Shown here one piece after another: positions 9,808 through 22,400 of a stretch of 64,000 nucleotides of DNA. The stretch covers positions 248,001-312,000 of the forward strand of contig MU401461.1 in assembly GCA_022579005.1 (NCBI GenBank). The letters run 5' to 3'. The position numbers were made by a program, and so were the translations under genes. Every line of letters begins with the position of its first letter. The first letter of the stretch is position 1. Below the pieces are notes generated by a model, which was not told where the DNA came from, searched no databases, and saw only the letters and a program-made list of their open reading frames with translations. The DNA comes from Poronia punctata (Eukaryota; Ascomycota; Sordariomycetes; Xylariales; Xylariaceae).

Positions 9808-12800
9808 TTACCTGCGGCTGTGGGTAGATTCCGCTACTGATACTGACGATGACCTCGACGTCCTCTCCGACGACGATGGGGATATATAGGAGCTAGACCA
9901 CGAGCGTGGCCGACGTCTGCGTCGAATCTTAGCCTTCAGTGACAGGAAGGCGGTTTTCAGCATCCTTCTGCGCGACGGCTTCACCGACTCGGTACTTGGA
10001 CTGTATTTAGACTCGGTGTCCGTATCCGGTACTTCAACTATCTCGGGCTCTGGAAATACCGGTATTCCCGACATGGGTGGGGGTGGGCGAGGAGGCGTAG
10101 GAACCGGAGGCGGAGAGGGACGCCAGGGCCTTTGCGGTCTGCCCGTAGAGTCCTCTTTACCGATACGCGTGCGGGATCTGGGCCGCGGCGGCCCCTTTCC
10201 ATGCAACCCTGTCGGAGCCTCCACCGCCGGCCACATATGCATCGTTATGTGCCACCCGGGTTGGATGATCTTGTTCCAGATCTGTGGCAGGAGGATACCG
10301 CCGTCTGGGCCGACCAAATCATAGCGACCCTTCTGGACCTCAGATTCCAGCACATCAAGGTGGCGGAATGCCGTCAGGATAATCTCTTGCATGCCCTTAT
10401 GTTCCGCCTCGTCAGCAACATGTCCCTACACTTCCCTGCACCCATTGATCACATCGGGACAAAAGGAACGGGTTATGGTTCCCTGTAGGTTACGTACCTG
10501 CCAAGTGCGGCCCTGGTCGAATGGAACGACGAATTTCCGCCCCACGGCGTCCTTGAGATGAATCTGCCTTTCGTTTTCGAGATCCTTCTGTGCTCTCTCG
10601 GTCGCCCACTTCACCACCTGGTCCTTGTACTCGTTTTCTTCGAGAAATCTTTTGACTGCTTCCTCGCGAAACTTCTTGACGGTCTCCTCGCGAGCCTTCT
10701 GCTTGGCTTCCTCTTTAGCACGTTGCTCTTCCTCTTCCTTGACGCGCTTCTCTGTTTCCATCTTCTTTTGTAACTCTTCCTCCTTTCGGCGCAGCAGTTC
10801 GGCCCGCTCCTTTTCCTGCCGTTCCCTTTCCTGCCGCTCCTCCTCCACTATCTTTCTATATGCTGCTTCTTCGGCCTTTCGCCGGATCTCGCTCTCCCTT
10901 TCCCGTTCAAGAAGCTCTTCTTTGTTCTTACGCCGCAGTTCTTCCTTTAGTCGCTCGGCAGCCTGCTCCGCTTCTTGGGCTTTCTTCTCCGCGTCGCTCC
11001 TCCTAATCGTCTGGAACTCGACCTGGTTGCCCTCATATTATTAGACATAGTCAACAGCGAGACGGCATTATCGTTCAAAGTCCCCTGATTATTACTAAAA
11101 CAGAAGAAGAAAGCGATAACATACCATTTTTTGCAGTTTGAACTGCTCTTTTATCACCTTCTGCGCCTCCTGATACGCGGCCTTCTTGGCGTCCTCGAGT
11201 TTGGCGTCCAATTCGTCTATGGCAGCTTTCGTCTTGTCGTCCTTCTCAGACTTGCTCTCTTCCATACGCGCCTGCCATTGTTTCCTCGCCTCGGCTTCCT
11301 CACGGGCTATCCTCTCAGCTGCCTCTACGGCATCCTTCTTTATTGCTTCGACTGTGTCGTTATGGCTCCGGATTAGTTCACCCAAGTTCGAGTATCGGGA
11401 CGATACGTGGGGGAAAAAGGAAAGAAAACAAAGGGAAGCTTGCCTTTCTTGAGTCCTTCGAGGATCTCTCTCCGTTCCTGTTGCCGTTCGCGCTCAGTCT
11501 CCCTCTCTTTCTCGTCCCTGCGTTTGAACTCGGCTCCTAGCATCTCTTGTATCCTTGTCACTAGCCTTGCATCTTCTACAGCTCGGCTGTTCGAAGGGGG
11601 CGGGGCGGGAGGCCCCGGATTGTCCCTGTTACCGAGGGCAGGTACTGATACGGGTCGCTCCGGTGCCTTGTTCCTGCTGCTTTCTTTCGGGTTCGCCGGG
11701 ATAACAATCTCTCGCTCCCGCATCCGCTTTGGCTGCCCCTCTCCTTGCGCACGCTTAGATGGACGCGGTGTTTCGATAATGATCTCGCGGCGTCCGGCGG
11801 GCTCGCTCCGTAAGTAAGGATTATGGCCTTCAACTGGCATGGCCGCCCCCTTCAGTGGCTTCCCCTCCGACTTTTCCGGCGACTTTTGCTTAACGTCTAC
11901 CTCGGAAAACCGGGCCCCCATCCTTTTCTCGACCCAGTCCTTCAGTTGGGGCATCTTTCTCGACACCTCTTGGAGTAGCCGCTCATCTACGGCCTTGTAG
12001 AGGACTGAGTCGTCGCCATCTCGTTCCAGTATGTGACTTATTGTCGACACCGACATACCTTCCAACTTATAAAGTAAGATGGTGATAATTAAGTAGTAAG
12101 ATGCGTCCAGGTAGTCGGAGGATGCGAACTTGGACCGGAACACGGAGAGGTCAACTTCTAGCTTCTCTTTGTCTTTGTCCTTAGCCAGCCAGGCCCCTGA
12201 GATGATGTACTTTGATGCCAAGCTCGCGGCGTACCCGTTCAGGTCACCCTGCTGGGAGAGTTGCGAGGCACAGATCTTGTCTAGGTCATCCTGCGGGTTA
12301 GATGACAGCCTCACCAGTTCCTGACGTGCGAGGATTTCCGTTTCCCAGTCACCCAGCTCGACGGTGCTTCGCAATACTATGCGGACAGGATCCTTGACCT
12401 CGGGAGGTTGGTCCAGGGACATCCATTGAGGCATCTCGGTCCCCGCTGGGACGTAGATAGGCAGCTGTGCAATATCAGGATGGTAGTAGATACCTTGCGA
12501 AGATTGCAGCTGCCCTGCGAGGGATTCGACCGCTTGCCGGCTTGCGGTTTCGGCGAAGCGGGATTTTGCGAGCAAGACGCGAAGGTATGGCCGTGATTTC
12601 AGGTTGGCGGCGTCGTTTTCGGCCACTGACTTGGCCAGGGGTAGACACATCTTGAATATTTCCTCGCAGTCTCTCTCCGATGCCCCGATCGGTTTCAGCA
12701 TAACATGCGTCAGGATATCGAGCAGTGCCAGCGTCGTAGGAGAGTCATACCCGTGTACCGAGTCGGACCAGTCGACAATTATAGTTTGGAGGCTTGTAAT

Positions 12801-14166
12801 CAAATCGGTACCGAAAATGGCGTTTGTAAACAGTCTTACCTCCTCCAATGTAGGCATAAAGACGAAGAGGTCATGGAAGTCCCATATGCGTCCCTCACGA
12901 AGCAGGCTATGGTATACTTGCGGTATCGTAATGGGGAGCCTGTCTATGATGGTCCTCCTGTGATGCGACCACTTGGAGCGGAGCGCAGGGTGACAGGTCA
13001 GGTGGATAACAAGGCCGAGAATTTGGATCTGGCCCAGACCCATCAGCAATTCCATTTCTTGGCCAGGGGTAAAATCAAGTATTATCGATTCTTACCTCGG
13101 TCGAGCTCATCGACTTGTCGGGAGAGACAGTCTTGGATAAAAGAGTGCCTGCCTCGACGAACAATACCGGCAACCCGCCTAAAGTACCAAGTGTGCGGCT
13201 CTTTGCGAAGACTTGCATCAGATCCCAGCTCACACGCAGAGTTTCCAGCTCAGCCGAGTCGGGCAATTCTCCTGCTAGCTCATTCAGTGCCGCATTTCCG
13301 ACATCTCTTAACATTGTCACCTCCTTGAAGCTACCTTGGTGGAGAAGCATATCGGCGTATTGAATGAGGACATAAGGGCTTTTATTCATATATTCTCGTA
13401 GCTTGTCGTCGAAGAATCTCCTCGCGGATGAGAAGTGACCAAGTCTGGAAAGGCGGGACATTTCGTCAAGTTGCTCCTCCAAATCTTCTTGAATGTCCAT
13501 GGAGAGATGCACGGTAAGGTCACCGGAGCTAGGACTCAGTATGGCATCAACTCCTTGGTTGATACTGATGGAGGGCTCTGACCCTCGACGACCGTTCTTC
13601 CCACTAGACCTGCGCTCCTCGTCAGAGTTGTAATGCCCCTTGCCTGGTCGCTTTGGGCCATAGCCATTCTCCTCGGGCGAGGAGGAGCGTCGTGCCCTTC
13701 GTCTGACATGGGACGGTGCCGGCCATGCTGCTTTCCCCGGGTCACCATAATAGCCGTGCCGGGCGGCCCGGCTTGTATACGGCAGACCGGTTGGAAGTCC
13801 GAACGGCACGAGTTCCTTGCCCTTCTTCTTTCTCTCCTCGTACTCGTCATCGAGTGCCCCGAGTCCATCCCATCTATTAGGCGGCGGTCCGTACGAATAC
13901 GGGTATGAGTACGGCACAGCAATTTGATTTGGATAAGGGACGACGTATCCTTCCGGAGGGTAGTAGGGCTGGTAAGGAGGCTGGTAAGGCGGCTGGTAAG
14001 GGGGGTTATGGGTAGTTGGCGGTGGCGGTGGCAGTTGTACCCGCCGATCAGCTGGGCGAGTCGACGGTCCTGCTCCTCCACTCGGGCGGTTGGCATCCGG
14101 TTGAGGTTGAGGTTGAGTAAAATAGCCGGCCGGGACCAGACTCGGGTCACCGAATTCGCCCCACAT
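9808..14166 (-). CDS. Large coiled-coil protein with ubiquitin-like domain
   Basis: Five exons on the minus strand are reconstructed: 13096-14166, 11444-13028, 11125-11351, 10498-11022 (or to 11031) and 9808-10395, about 1331 aa. The N terminus is Pro/Tyr-rich with PPYQ repeats (about residues 40-70). The middle (about 220-750) is helical and unrecognised. Residues of about 800-1100 form a long Glu/Lys/Arg coiled coil. Exons 4 and 5 join to create a fungal ubiquitin-like domain: KDAVGRKFVVPFD, RTWQ/GMQEIILTAF, then YDLVGPDGGILLPQIW and QPGWHITMHMWP. The tail is Arg/Ser-rich. The exon 2/3 junction fits best with a GC donor (11443) and AG at 11353-11352, with branch CTAAT 20 nt upstream. The exon 4 acceptor is ambiguous by nine bases. 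This architecture recurs in filamentous fungi, but I know of no established function. It is head-to-head with the gene at 14615. Confidence 0.8.
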
Positions 14167-14614
14167 TTTTATGCGCGCGCGATCCGTTCAGGAGCACGGG
14201 CCCGATAGCGGCATCATGGCATCGTGAAGGTCTCAAGACATGAGAAACAAGAGCAAAATGTCGGAAATAGGGCGGTGAAGACGAGGAAGTGTGTGGGCGC
14301 AGCAGTTCTCGTCGTGCGACAAAGCCGAACTAGTAATACCTAGACGATGCATAACTCCATGCATGCATGCATGCATGACAGCTGAACAACCCCCGCTCTT
14401 GTGGCTGGCGCAACCAGTCAGCTTCGCTTTCTCGCTTCACGCTTACTTATATATATTAGCGACATTTCGGTCCCCATCCAGCGCAATGGGAGGCCTGGGG
14501 TAAACATTTGGTGCTCATCCTGTCTTGCTTGCCGAAATCACAAACGCAGCGGTGTGGTTTATACCTCGACGGGTATACCTGGGTGATGACGGTCAAGGAG
14601 ATTAGGTGGACGAG
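14167..14614. promoter_or_regulatory. Shared divergent promoter region
   Basis: The 448 bp between two divergent start codons must carry both promoters. It includes an ATGC microsatellite at about 14359-14377 and a TATATATA stretch near 14450. No specific factor site can be assigned. Confidence 0.4.
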
Positions 14615-16066
14615 ATGCCCTCCGATCAACCGCGGCCGGAATTGAGCGCCATCGAGTACAACAGGAAATTTGGACGGTATGATTTCAAGCGGTTCGACCA
14701 TCTGGTCCGCCATCACGCTTCGGTCGGTTCCGCTTCTTTGGGAAAAGTCGACGTGGATTGCCGTTTTCTTTTCGAAAAGTCGAAATGGGGCACCCTAGAC
14801 GGCCAAGACTCGGCAGGCATTATCTATTTGGACTTGGCCTTCAACCAACCCAGCGATTGTCGGCTAAAGAATGCAACGGTCCAAGTTACGCTCGACGACG
14901 ACGACGAGCATCTCCTCCGACAGTTCCCGCCCCTCGCGTCTAGAGTACCGGTCCAGATCGACAAGTATGGACCGCGCGAAATGACGGGAGAGCCCCAGTA
15001 CGAGCGCGTCGCCGTCCACGATAGTCTGATCCCCACTTTCAACGTGGGCAGCTTTGGCGGGATCGAAGGAATGGGCAGGGAAAGGTTCAAGGAGAGATTG
15101 AGAGAGTGTCGATGGAAGTTTGAGAGCCACCTGACGGCGGGCAACCGGAAGAGGGGGAGGAATAACTGGGCGTACAAAGTGCTGCGATGGCAGGTTACGG
15201 AGAATGAGTTGCAGGACCAATCGCAGCAGAGCAATACCGTACATACGGCCTTCTCCTTTGTACACAGCGGCCAGCCCTTCTTCATGCGTGTCGAGGTGAC
15301 GGGGAAGCTAGAGAGTCGAACATCGGATTTTGGACACCAGATTAAATCCAAGGTGCGGAGATTGAAATTCCCGCCAAATCCGCAGAACGCTCGGGCCGCC
15401 ACCACGCTCATCAACTTCCAAGGCCAACACAAGTTCACGACGCCGTTGGACGGGCTAAACCAACGTCTCGAACTTGCCATGGAACAAGCTAACATGACGA
15501 ACCCGGTCGAGATCGAGAGTGGCAGAAGGCCGAGGATGATTGGAGAAGTGCAAGAAGTGCAGGAAGACGTGCCTATACCGGCAGAGTCGCTCCCGGCGCC
15601 TCCGTCCAGACCATATATAGAAGAAAACCAAGACCCCTCAGCGCCAACAACAGATACCATCGCCTCTTTATCAGACTGGCTAATGGCACCACCTATAATA
15701 AGGCCTCCGGTCAGTATGTCGGGTGGAAGACAGGATACGGCCGCGCCAACAGGGCCATCCGCGCCGACACGTCCACCCCCTCAACCTCGGGTAGAAGAAG
15801 CGGAAGAAAGCGAGATGGAGATAGAGATGGAAGTAGGGCATGAACCCAGCGAGACTCATGCACAGTCAACCGATGAGGAAGAGGGATCTCAAGCCATCAT
15901 AACAATGCCTGACCCGAGCGGCCTTCAGACTAAGGCGTCTGCGGAACAGGTGGCTCTCAGTACCGTCATGCTTCTGGTCAGGATATGGATGGTGCAGACG
16001 TTTGCGACCTTTTTTGGCTACGGACGTGACAATCCCAGCCAGTTGACAGCGGGAGATGTAGATTAA
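14615..16066 (+). CDS. Hypothetical protein, divergent partner of ULD gene
   Basis: A single exon encodes 483 aa from the ATG at 14615 (MPSDQPRPELSAIEYN). The reading frame opens nine bases earlier but only with GTG. Residues 1-290 look folded and beta-rich with conserved-looking patches (SAGIIYLDLAF, NNWAYKVLRWQVTEN, HSGQPFFMRVEVTGKL). Residues 300-440 are Pro/Glu-rich and probably disordered. Near the C terminus a hydrophobic stretch (ALSTVMLLVRIWMVQTFATF) could be a membrane segment or amphipathic helix. I do not recognise the family. Its head-to-head position with the ubiquitin-like-domain gene suggests co-regulation, which is inference. Confidence 0.7.
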   Translation: MPSDQPRPELSAIEYNRKFGRYDFKRFDHLVRHHASVGSASLGKVDVDCRFLFEKSKWGTLDGQDSAGIIYLDLAFNQPSDCRLKNATVQVTLDDDDEHLLRQFPPLASRVPVQIDKYGPREMTGEPQYERVAVHDSLIPTFNVGSFGGIEGMGRERFKERLRECRWKFESHLTAGNRKRGRNNWAYKVLRWQVTENELQDQSQQSNTVHTAFSFVHSGQPFFMRVEVTGKLESRTSDFGHQIKSKVRRLKFPPNPQNARAATTLINFQGQHKFTTPLDGLNQRLELAMEQANMTNPVEIESGRRPRMIGEVQEVQEDVPIPAESLPAPPSRPYIEENQDPSAPTTDTIASLSDWLMAPPIIRPPVSMSGGRQDTAAPTGPSAPTRPPPQPRVEEAEESEMEIEMEVGHEPSETHAQSTDEEEGSQAIITMPDPSGLQTKASAEQVALSTVMLLVRIWMVQTFATFFGYGRDNPSQLTAGDVD

Positions 16067-16310
16067 ATATTGTCTTTTATTGTCTCCCGGGTCGTTTTGT
16101 GGCAAAGGTTGAGTGAGTAGACTTGTACTTTTGATAATTGACCAGTATAGATGACATGTCAAGAAAAGGGGGATTAATGAAAGATCAAAGAACAATCCAA
16201 TATGCCTCGATCTATATTTTCCAACTCTTGAGACAAAAACTCTACTACCTAAAGATGTAGGTAGTATCCAAACACCACCCCCTTTCCCTTTCCACTCCCC
16301 ATTCTACATT

Positions 16311-17015
16311 TTAAACACAAGACGACAAATCCCTCCCAGCCTTTCTCTGTCCATCCCGCCACTCATGCTCCAACATGCCATAAATCAAGCCATCATGCCA
16401 ACGCCCATTAAACCACATATGATCGCGCAACCTCCCCTCCTCCCTGAACCCAAGCCTCTCATAAAGCCGCATGGCCCCCGTATTGAATGAAAAAGCCTGA
16501 ATCTGCACACGATGCAAACCAGCCATCTGAAACGCCCACCATAATCCCCATCGTATCGCCTCGGCCCCGTACCCCCTCCCGCGATAATCCCTGTGGATGT
16601 CGATGCTGATATCTGTCCATCTGTGGGGGGCTTGTGAGGGGGGTGTGGCTTTTAGACAGAGGATTCCTATCGCTGTTTCTTCTCCTTCTTCTTCTTCTTC
16701 TTCTTCTTTTCTTGATTGTGCATGTTTCTCGTCATCTTTTTCCGTGTTTGCATGTGTTGTTTCAGTTTGTGATGCAGGATTCGGAAGACAGATGATGACG
16801 CCGAGTAAACATTTAGAACTTATATATTCCAGGAATTCCTTGGAACTCTGATACGTCTCCGGACGCAAGAGGCCGTACGAGGACCCTGTTTGCGCTTCTG
16901 CGTCGCTTTGGATCGAGTAGACGAAGTTTTCGTCTTGTGTGGCTGTGGCGTTTGCGGCTCGGTAGGTGAGGCGCTGGGAGTGGAAGGGGTTGAAGGGGAT
17001 TATTGGTTGTGACAT
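16311..17015 (-). CDS. GNAT-family N-acetyltransferase
   Basis: A single exon of 234 aa starts at ATG 17015. It is an acetyl-CoA-dependent acyltransferase. The acetyl-CoA binding motif A is seen as IDIHRDYRGRGYGAEAIRWG (about 140-159). Motif B is NTGAMRLYERLGFREEGRLR (about 178-197), followed by WFNGRWHDGLIYGMLEHEW, typical of the RimJ/RimL-like group that includes spermidine and N-terminal acetyltransferases. A poly-Glu tract (about 109-116) sits in a variable loop. The acceptor substrate is unknown. The upstream 150 bp are strikingly C-rich on the mRNA strand. Confidence 0.88.
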   Translation of the reverse strand: MSQPIIPFNPFHSQRLTYRAANATATQDENFVYSIQSDAEAQTGSSYGLLRPETYQSSKEFLEYISSKCLLGVIICLPNPASQTETTHANTEKDDEKHAQSRKEEEEEEEGEETAIGILCLKATPPSQAPHRWTDISIDIHRDYRGRGYGAEAIRWGLWWAFQMAGLHRVQIQAFSFNTGAMRLYERLGFREEGRLRDHMWFNGRWHDGLIYGMLEHEWRDGQRKAGRDLSSCV

Positions 17016-17393
17016 CTTGGTTGAGGGTTGAGGGTTGAGGGTTGTGGTTGTGGTTGTGGTAGTGGTAGTGGTATCGGGGGGTGAGGTGTGAGGTGAGGTG
17101 AGGTGAGGTGTTTGTGTGGGATGTTTTTGTTTCTCCTCTGGCTTCGGATTCTTTCTTTTGTCTCTTTATAAGAAGGGTTGGGTGATGGTGTTTTGTGGTG
17201 AGAAATTCAATGTTTTTCCCCGAACCGCTAAACCCGTTTTGTCTCGCCGGATAATAGGTCATTGACGATTACTATTATTGTTATTAGTATTAAGTAAGCA
17301 GCACAAGAACCAGACCAATTCAAGGACATGAAGGGAATGAATAAATAAATCACCAGCGACAATAATATAGTGTCACAGTCAGATCCCTTCGTT
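17016..17393. other. Intergenic with G-rich repeats
   Basis: This is the upstream region of the GNAT gene. Between about 17027 and 17110 the plus strand carries runs of GGTTGAG, GGTTGT, GGTAGT and AGGTG repeats, so the presumed 5' UTR or promoter is C-rich on the sense strand. Confidence 0.5.
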
Positions 17394-19495
17394 TTATTTC
17401 GCTTTCGGTTTCCTCCACCATGACCTACTACTGCTACTACCACTACCTTCCCCTCCTCTTCCCCCTCCTTCCTGAACAGAAACAGGAACAGGGACAGGAA
17501 AGTCCTCGCCAAAGCTTAGGACTGTATAACTAGGGGCATTGACGTAGACGAAAAACTCGTCGTCGCCGACTAGTTTGCCCGGGTTGATCTCGGATGGTTT
17601 GGGGATAAATGGTTCGCGCCATTTCGGATCGGGGGAATATTCTTGCAAGACGTCGAGGCCGTGTCGGATGTCGAGATTTTGCTTTGAGATTGTTTCGATG
17701 GGTGGGAGTAGTACCCTGCGTCGACGATGGATGAGTGGTGTGTTTTCGTCTTGATGAATGGTTGTGTAGATGGGTGGGACTGTGACGGGGACGGGGATAG
17801 GGGCTTGTTGTTGTTGTGCGCAAGGGGCAAGGGACAGCACGGGCGTCTTTCTTATAAATCCGTAACCACCATCGTCCCGTCGCGCGTGGAACCTATTATC
17901 CATGTCCATGATGGAAAGCCTGTCGTTCCATACATGCGATACCCAGGGACTCAGATGGCCCAGATGGTGGCGGAGAGCCTTGAATGTTTTCGTGTAGATG
18001 TTGAAACAGAGCGAGACTAGTAGTCTGCTATCTCGACCGCAAGGGCAGGGCGTATTAGGGGTATCTTGTTCCTGGATGACTTGTACCAGACAATATCCAC
18101 CGTAGGAATTCAGCTTCTCCCATCGTAACAGACCCCTCTCGCTTGTCTTCGGGTCCGAGTAATACCGACCGTCCATGACGAAGGTGGCTACGACGGCGCC
18201 GTCGTGGATCTCGTAGACTGTCAGCTTCCCTGTCTCGAGCGCGAGCGTTATTACGAAGAATATGTTGCTGTCTGTCGGGGAGAGGATGAAGTCTATTAGG
18301 AGTTGGCTGTTTCGGAGATGGAGTCCTTGCTGGGCGGATAACCAGATCCTGGGTGTCCAGACTGGCGGGCCGCCTATGATGATGTATTCCCTAGGATAGC
18401 ATGGGAGTTTATGCACTATATAATAAGTAGTCAGGTCAGCAGACGTTGTGCGGTAAAGATTCCCCGCTAGGTACTTAGGGGAAATAGGGTCAGAGGAGAT
18501 AGTTGATCAAAGAACTTGATCGTAGACCTCAGCTGGATTGTAGACAGGCGTTGAAAGGGATGGCCTTCCCAAGACGTAAATGTAATGTGCAAAAATTACC
18601 CACTGTCGATATATCGTAATCCCTGTCCAAAATTCCAGATATACACGTCCGAGTTATGAGTGACTACAAGAACCGTCTCATTCTCCGTAACACATCGTTT
18701 GAAAGGCTGGGGCACCTCGAACGACTCCAGCCGATTAAGCTCCAAATGCCAGACGTGAAGCTTCGTCCCATGTCCCATGATGAACAACTTTCCACCCATA
18801 GCAGTCTGATACCCCTGCAACGACGGGTCACGACTAGGGAAGAGAAAGACCCTCCTCAGTCTCGTGCGCAGGTCGTCGACGACGGCGAGGTACGGCATGC
18901 TGTATCCCTCTGGCCACCAGGCGATACGGCCGTTCGAAAACATCATGAAGCGGGAGAAACGCTGCTCGTCATCGATTTCCAGATCCCGCACCGTCTCGTA
19001 CGAATGCACCCCGCCCTCGGCCACGGGCACGCTCTTGCACAGATGGAAGAAGTCGTCCGGCGCAAGTCCGAAACCGTAATGCATCGCGGCTGCGAACTTG
19101 CCGTCCGTCCGTCTACTCATCCTATGCAAGCTACGTCGGAATAACTCGGTCTGATTACTACCGGTACCGTAGCCGACAGATAAACGGATGTATTGAGATA
19201 AACCCGGGAACCATCGATCGGCGAGCGCCGGCCACATCTCCTCGCTCAGCCATATCAATCTGAGGACGCGACTAGCGCCAAGTGCTGCTTCGATGTCACT
19301 CGGTCCGAGGTGGGCCAAGATGAGCAGATGTAGCTCGAACGGGAGACGGGCGAAGACGTCATGGCCTTCTGCTCCTCCTCCGACCGCCGTCCCCACAAAG
19401 CCGGGGGAAGGGGAAGAGGAGGACGATCGGTGATGATGATGGAGTTTAGTTAAAAACGCTTTCATGGCGGTTTTCATACGCGAACATGTTGTCAT
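17394..19495 (-). CDS. F-box domain protein
   Basis: Two exons, 18604-19495 and 17394-18415, give 637 aa. The 188-bp intron starts GTGGGT and ends TATATAG, with CTGAC-type branch sites about 22 nt upstream. The join creates RYIDMHKLPCYPREYIIIGGP in one frame. The F-box lies at about residues 46-95 (FARLPFELHLLILAHLGPSDI...ALGASRVLRLIW), the part that binds Skp1 in SCF ubiquitin ligases. The remainder has beta-rich repeats such as LHVWHLELNRLESF and VYIWNFGQGL, as in fungal F-box proteins with a C-terminal substrate-recruiting region. The Gly/Ser-rich C-terminal tail is low complexity. The target is unknown. Confidence 0.85.
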
Positions 19496-22400
19496 AGCTT
19501 ATTTAACAAACAACACTTGTACCTTTTATATGTTTGCCTGTATTTTCGGGGTTCTAGTCTACCTAATAACCTAACCTAGGGCTGAACTGAAGGACTCCCT
19601 ATTGGACTTGGCATAATCCAATTCTACACACGCAAGGAAGATACTTTAACCTTCTCTCTAATTTTATTTTCTGTTTTCGGAATCCTTGGCTTTAATTGGC
19701 TAATTAACTAAAAGGACCTAATTTTTGCAAATCTCTACATTTTAATTAGCTTGCGTTAGTATATAGCAAAATTTGCTAATAATAGGATTATAAACGCTAT
19801 AGCGCCCGGCTGCTGTTTTTAAGCTGCAGTTTACTAAGTAAACAAAGTTTACTACTTTATTTATAGTAAACTTATAGCGTAAAAAAGTAAAAATTAATAG
19901 CAATTTTTTATTTTTAAAAATAACGTTTAAAAAAAACGCTATACTTTAAAATATTGCTTTTTAAAATATAGTAGTAAAGTATTTTATAAAAGCTTAGCGC
20001 TTTATTAAAATATAAAAAAAAGTTTTTATAAAGCTAATTAATACTTTAAATAAATTTGCAACTTTATTTAATAAGCTTAACTAAGCAATATAAAAGCAAA
20101 TAGCTTAAAACTTTACTAAAAAAGTTAGCTACTATTTAAATATAATAGTATTTATATATACTATAAAATTAATAGCACTGCTTAAGTATTTATAATTAAT
20201 TTATTATAATAAAGCTTTAATAAAAGCTTTTAAATTAACTAAGTTTTACGCTACTATAGCTTGCTTTATTTTATTAGCTAGCAATATAGTACTTTAAAAA
20301 GCAGCAAAGCTTGCTAGATTTTTTATTTTTATAGCATTTTTTAAAGCTTGCTTAAAGCTATTAAATATTAAAAATCTTAAGATTTTAGTTAAAATTACTT
20401 TTAAAAAACTAATTTACTAAAAAAAGCCTTATATAACTTATATAGCTTTTATTAAAAAACTAAAAATCTAGCTTATAAAAATTATTAACTTTTAATATAT
20501 TTAAATTAAATAAGCAATTAAAATAACTAGCTTTATTATTTATAATAAGCTTATAAGCAATAAGTAAAAAGCTATTATTATAAAAGCTTTAGTAGTAAAA
20601 AAAATTAAACTGCTAAAAAAGTAAATTATATATATTATTAGCAGCGTGCTTATATTTTTTTTTAATATTATATAGTAATAATTAATAAATATAACTACTA
20701 AATTAGTTAAAAAAAAAGTAAAAGTATAAATAAAGCACAATTTAGTAAACGCGCACTTTTTTTATAAAAATATTAATATTATTATTACTATGCAAAACTA
20801 AATTATATTTTTTAAGTACTTAGTAAAAAGCTTTTAGCTATTTTTAACTAGCTAGCTAGCTAAGCAAATTAATAAAAAGCTTTTTATTATTAAATATAAA
20901 AAATAAAGCTTAAGTTATTAAAAGTTTTACTTTATTTAGCACTGCTTTAAAGCATACTACTACTATAATTATAGCAATAAATTAAATAAATATAAATTAA
21001 GTAAATATAAAAAACTACTATACTATATAAACTACTTTAAGCTTTACTAAGCTAGCTACTTAAATTGCTTTGCTAAGCTAAAAAAAGCAAGCTAATAAAT
21101 AATAGTACTATTAAAAAAGTAGCTAGCTATAGTATAAAAAGCTAGTAATAAATAATATAAAAATAAAAATAAGCTACTTATAATAGTAGCAAACTTAGTA
21201 AACCTAATATTTTTTAATTTAAATAAAAGTGCTAACACTAGTATAAAATAGCTTAAGCTTGCTTAAGTTATTAAGCAAAAAAAAGTAGCGTTAATAAATG
21301 CTTAAGTACTTATTACTTTTTTTATAAGCTAATACTAAGCTTTAAAAAAAAATAATAACTAAAATAAAATAAATATAATAATAAAAATTTTAGCTAAAAA
21401 GCAAGATAATAATAAAGCACTACAAAAAACTAGCTTAAAAAAAACAAACTTTTTAAATGCTTAAAAAAGCTAAAATAATAAAAATAGCAAAAGTAATACT
21501 AGTACTATTATAATAGCTATAAAAATAAAAATAGTTATAAATAAGATTATTAAATTATATACTAATAATACTAAAGCTATATTAAATTAGCAGCTTATAT
21601 AAATATATAGTATAGCGTTTTTATAACTTATACTTATATTTAATTAGTTTAAACTAGTATTAAATACTTAATAAAAAAAACGTTATAAGCTAGCTAAAAT
21701 ACTAAAAAATTTACGCGTTAAAGTATATAATATATAAAGGTTTTAGCTAGTATATATTGCCTTTTTTTAAAAATATTAAAAAGAAAAAATAAACGTTATA
21801 ATAATATAAAAGCTGTAGGTTTTTATACTTATTTATATATAAATATAAATATACTTAAAGTATATTATATATATTTTTTTAAAACACTAAAACTTAAAAA
21901 AAACTAAACTTTAAATTATAACTTATATAAAAAAAAAAGCAAAGCTAAAAGCTATACTATATAGGCTTATAGCTTTTAAAAACTTACTATAAATAAATAT
22001 TAATAAGTTTACTTTGCTAAACTATTATAAAGCACTTTAAATAAAAAAAATATTATAATACCTATGCTTGCTAAAGCTGCTATAAAATTACTTTATAGCT
22101 AAAAATGCTAATATAAAATATATAAACTAAAAGCTAAAGTTAGTTTTTAAAAAAAGTAGTAGTAAACTAGCTTTATAGTTTGCTTAGTTTAGTATATTTT
22201 ATATTAATTAGCTTAAAATTGCTATATATAAAAACAGCTACGTTATTAATTTACTTTTTTTTAACATATTATTTATTAATATAAACTTTAATTATAAGTA
22301 TATATTAAGCTTTAACTATTACTTACTATAAGTAATACTTTTTTAAAAAAGAAAAAGGTTTTTATTAAAGTAGTATAAATAAAAAATTAAAGAATTAAAG

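Noticed and set aside
10498..11044. The ULD gene segments read as separate small genes
   Set aside because: Splice signals and phases join them, and the ubiquitin-like domain is complete only when the last two exons are joined.
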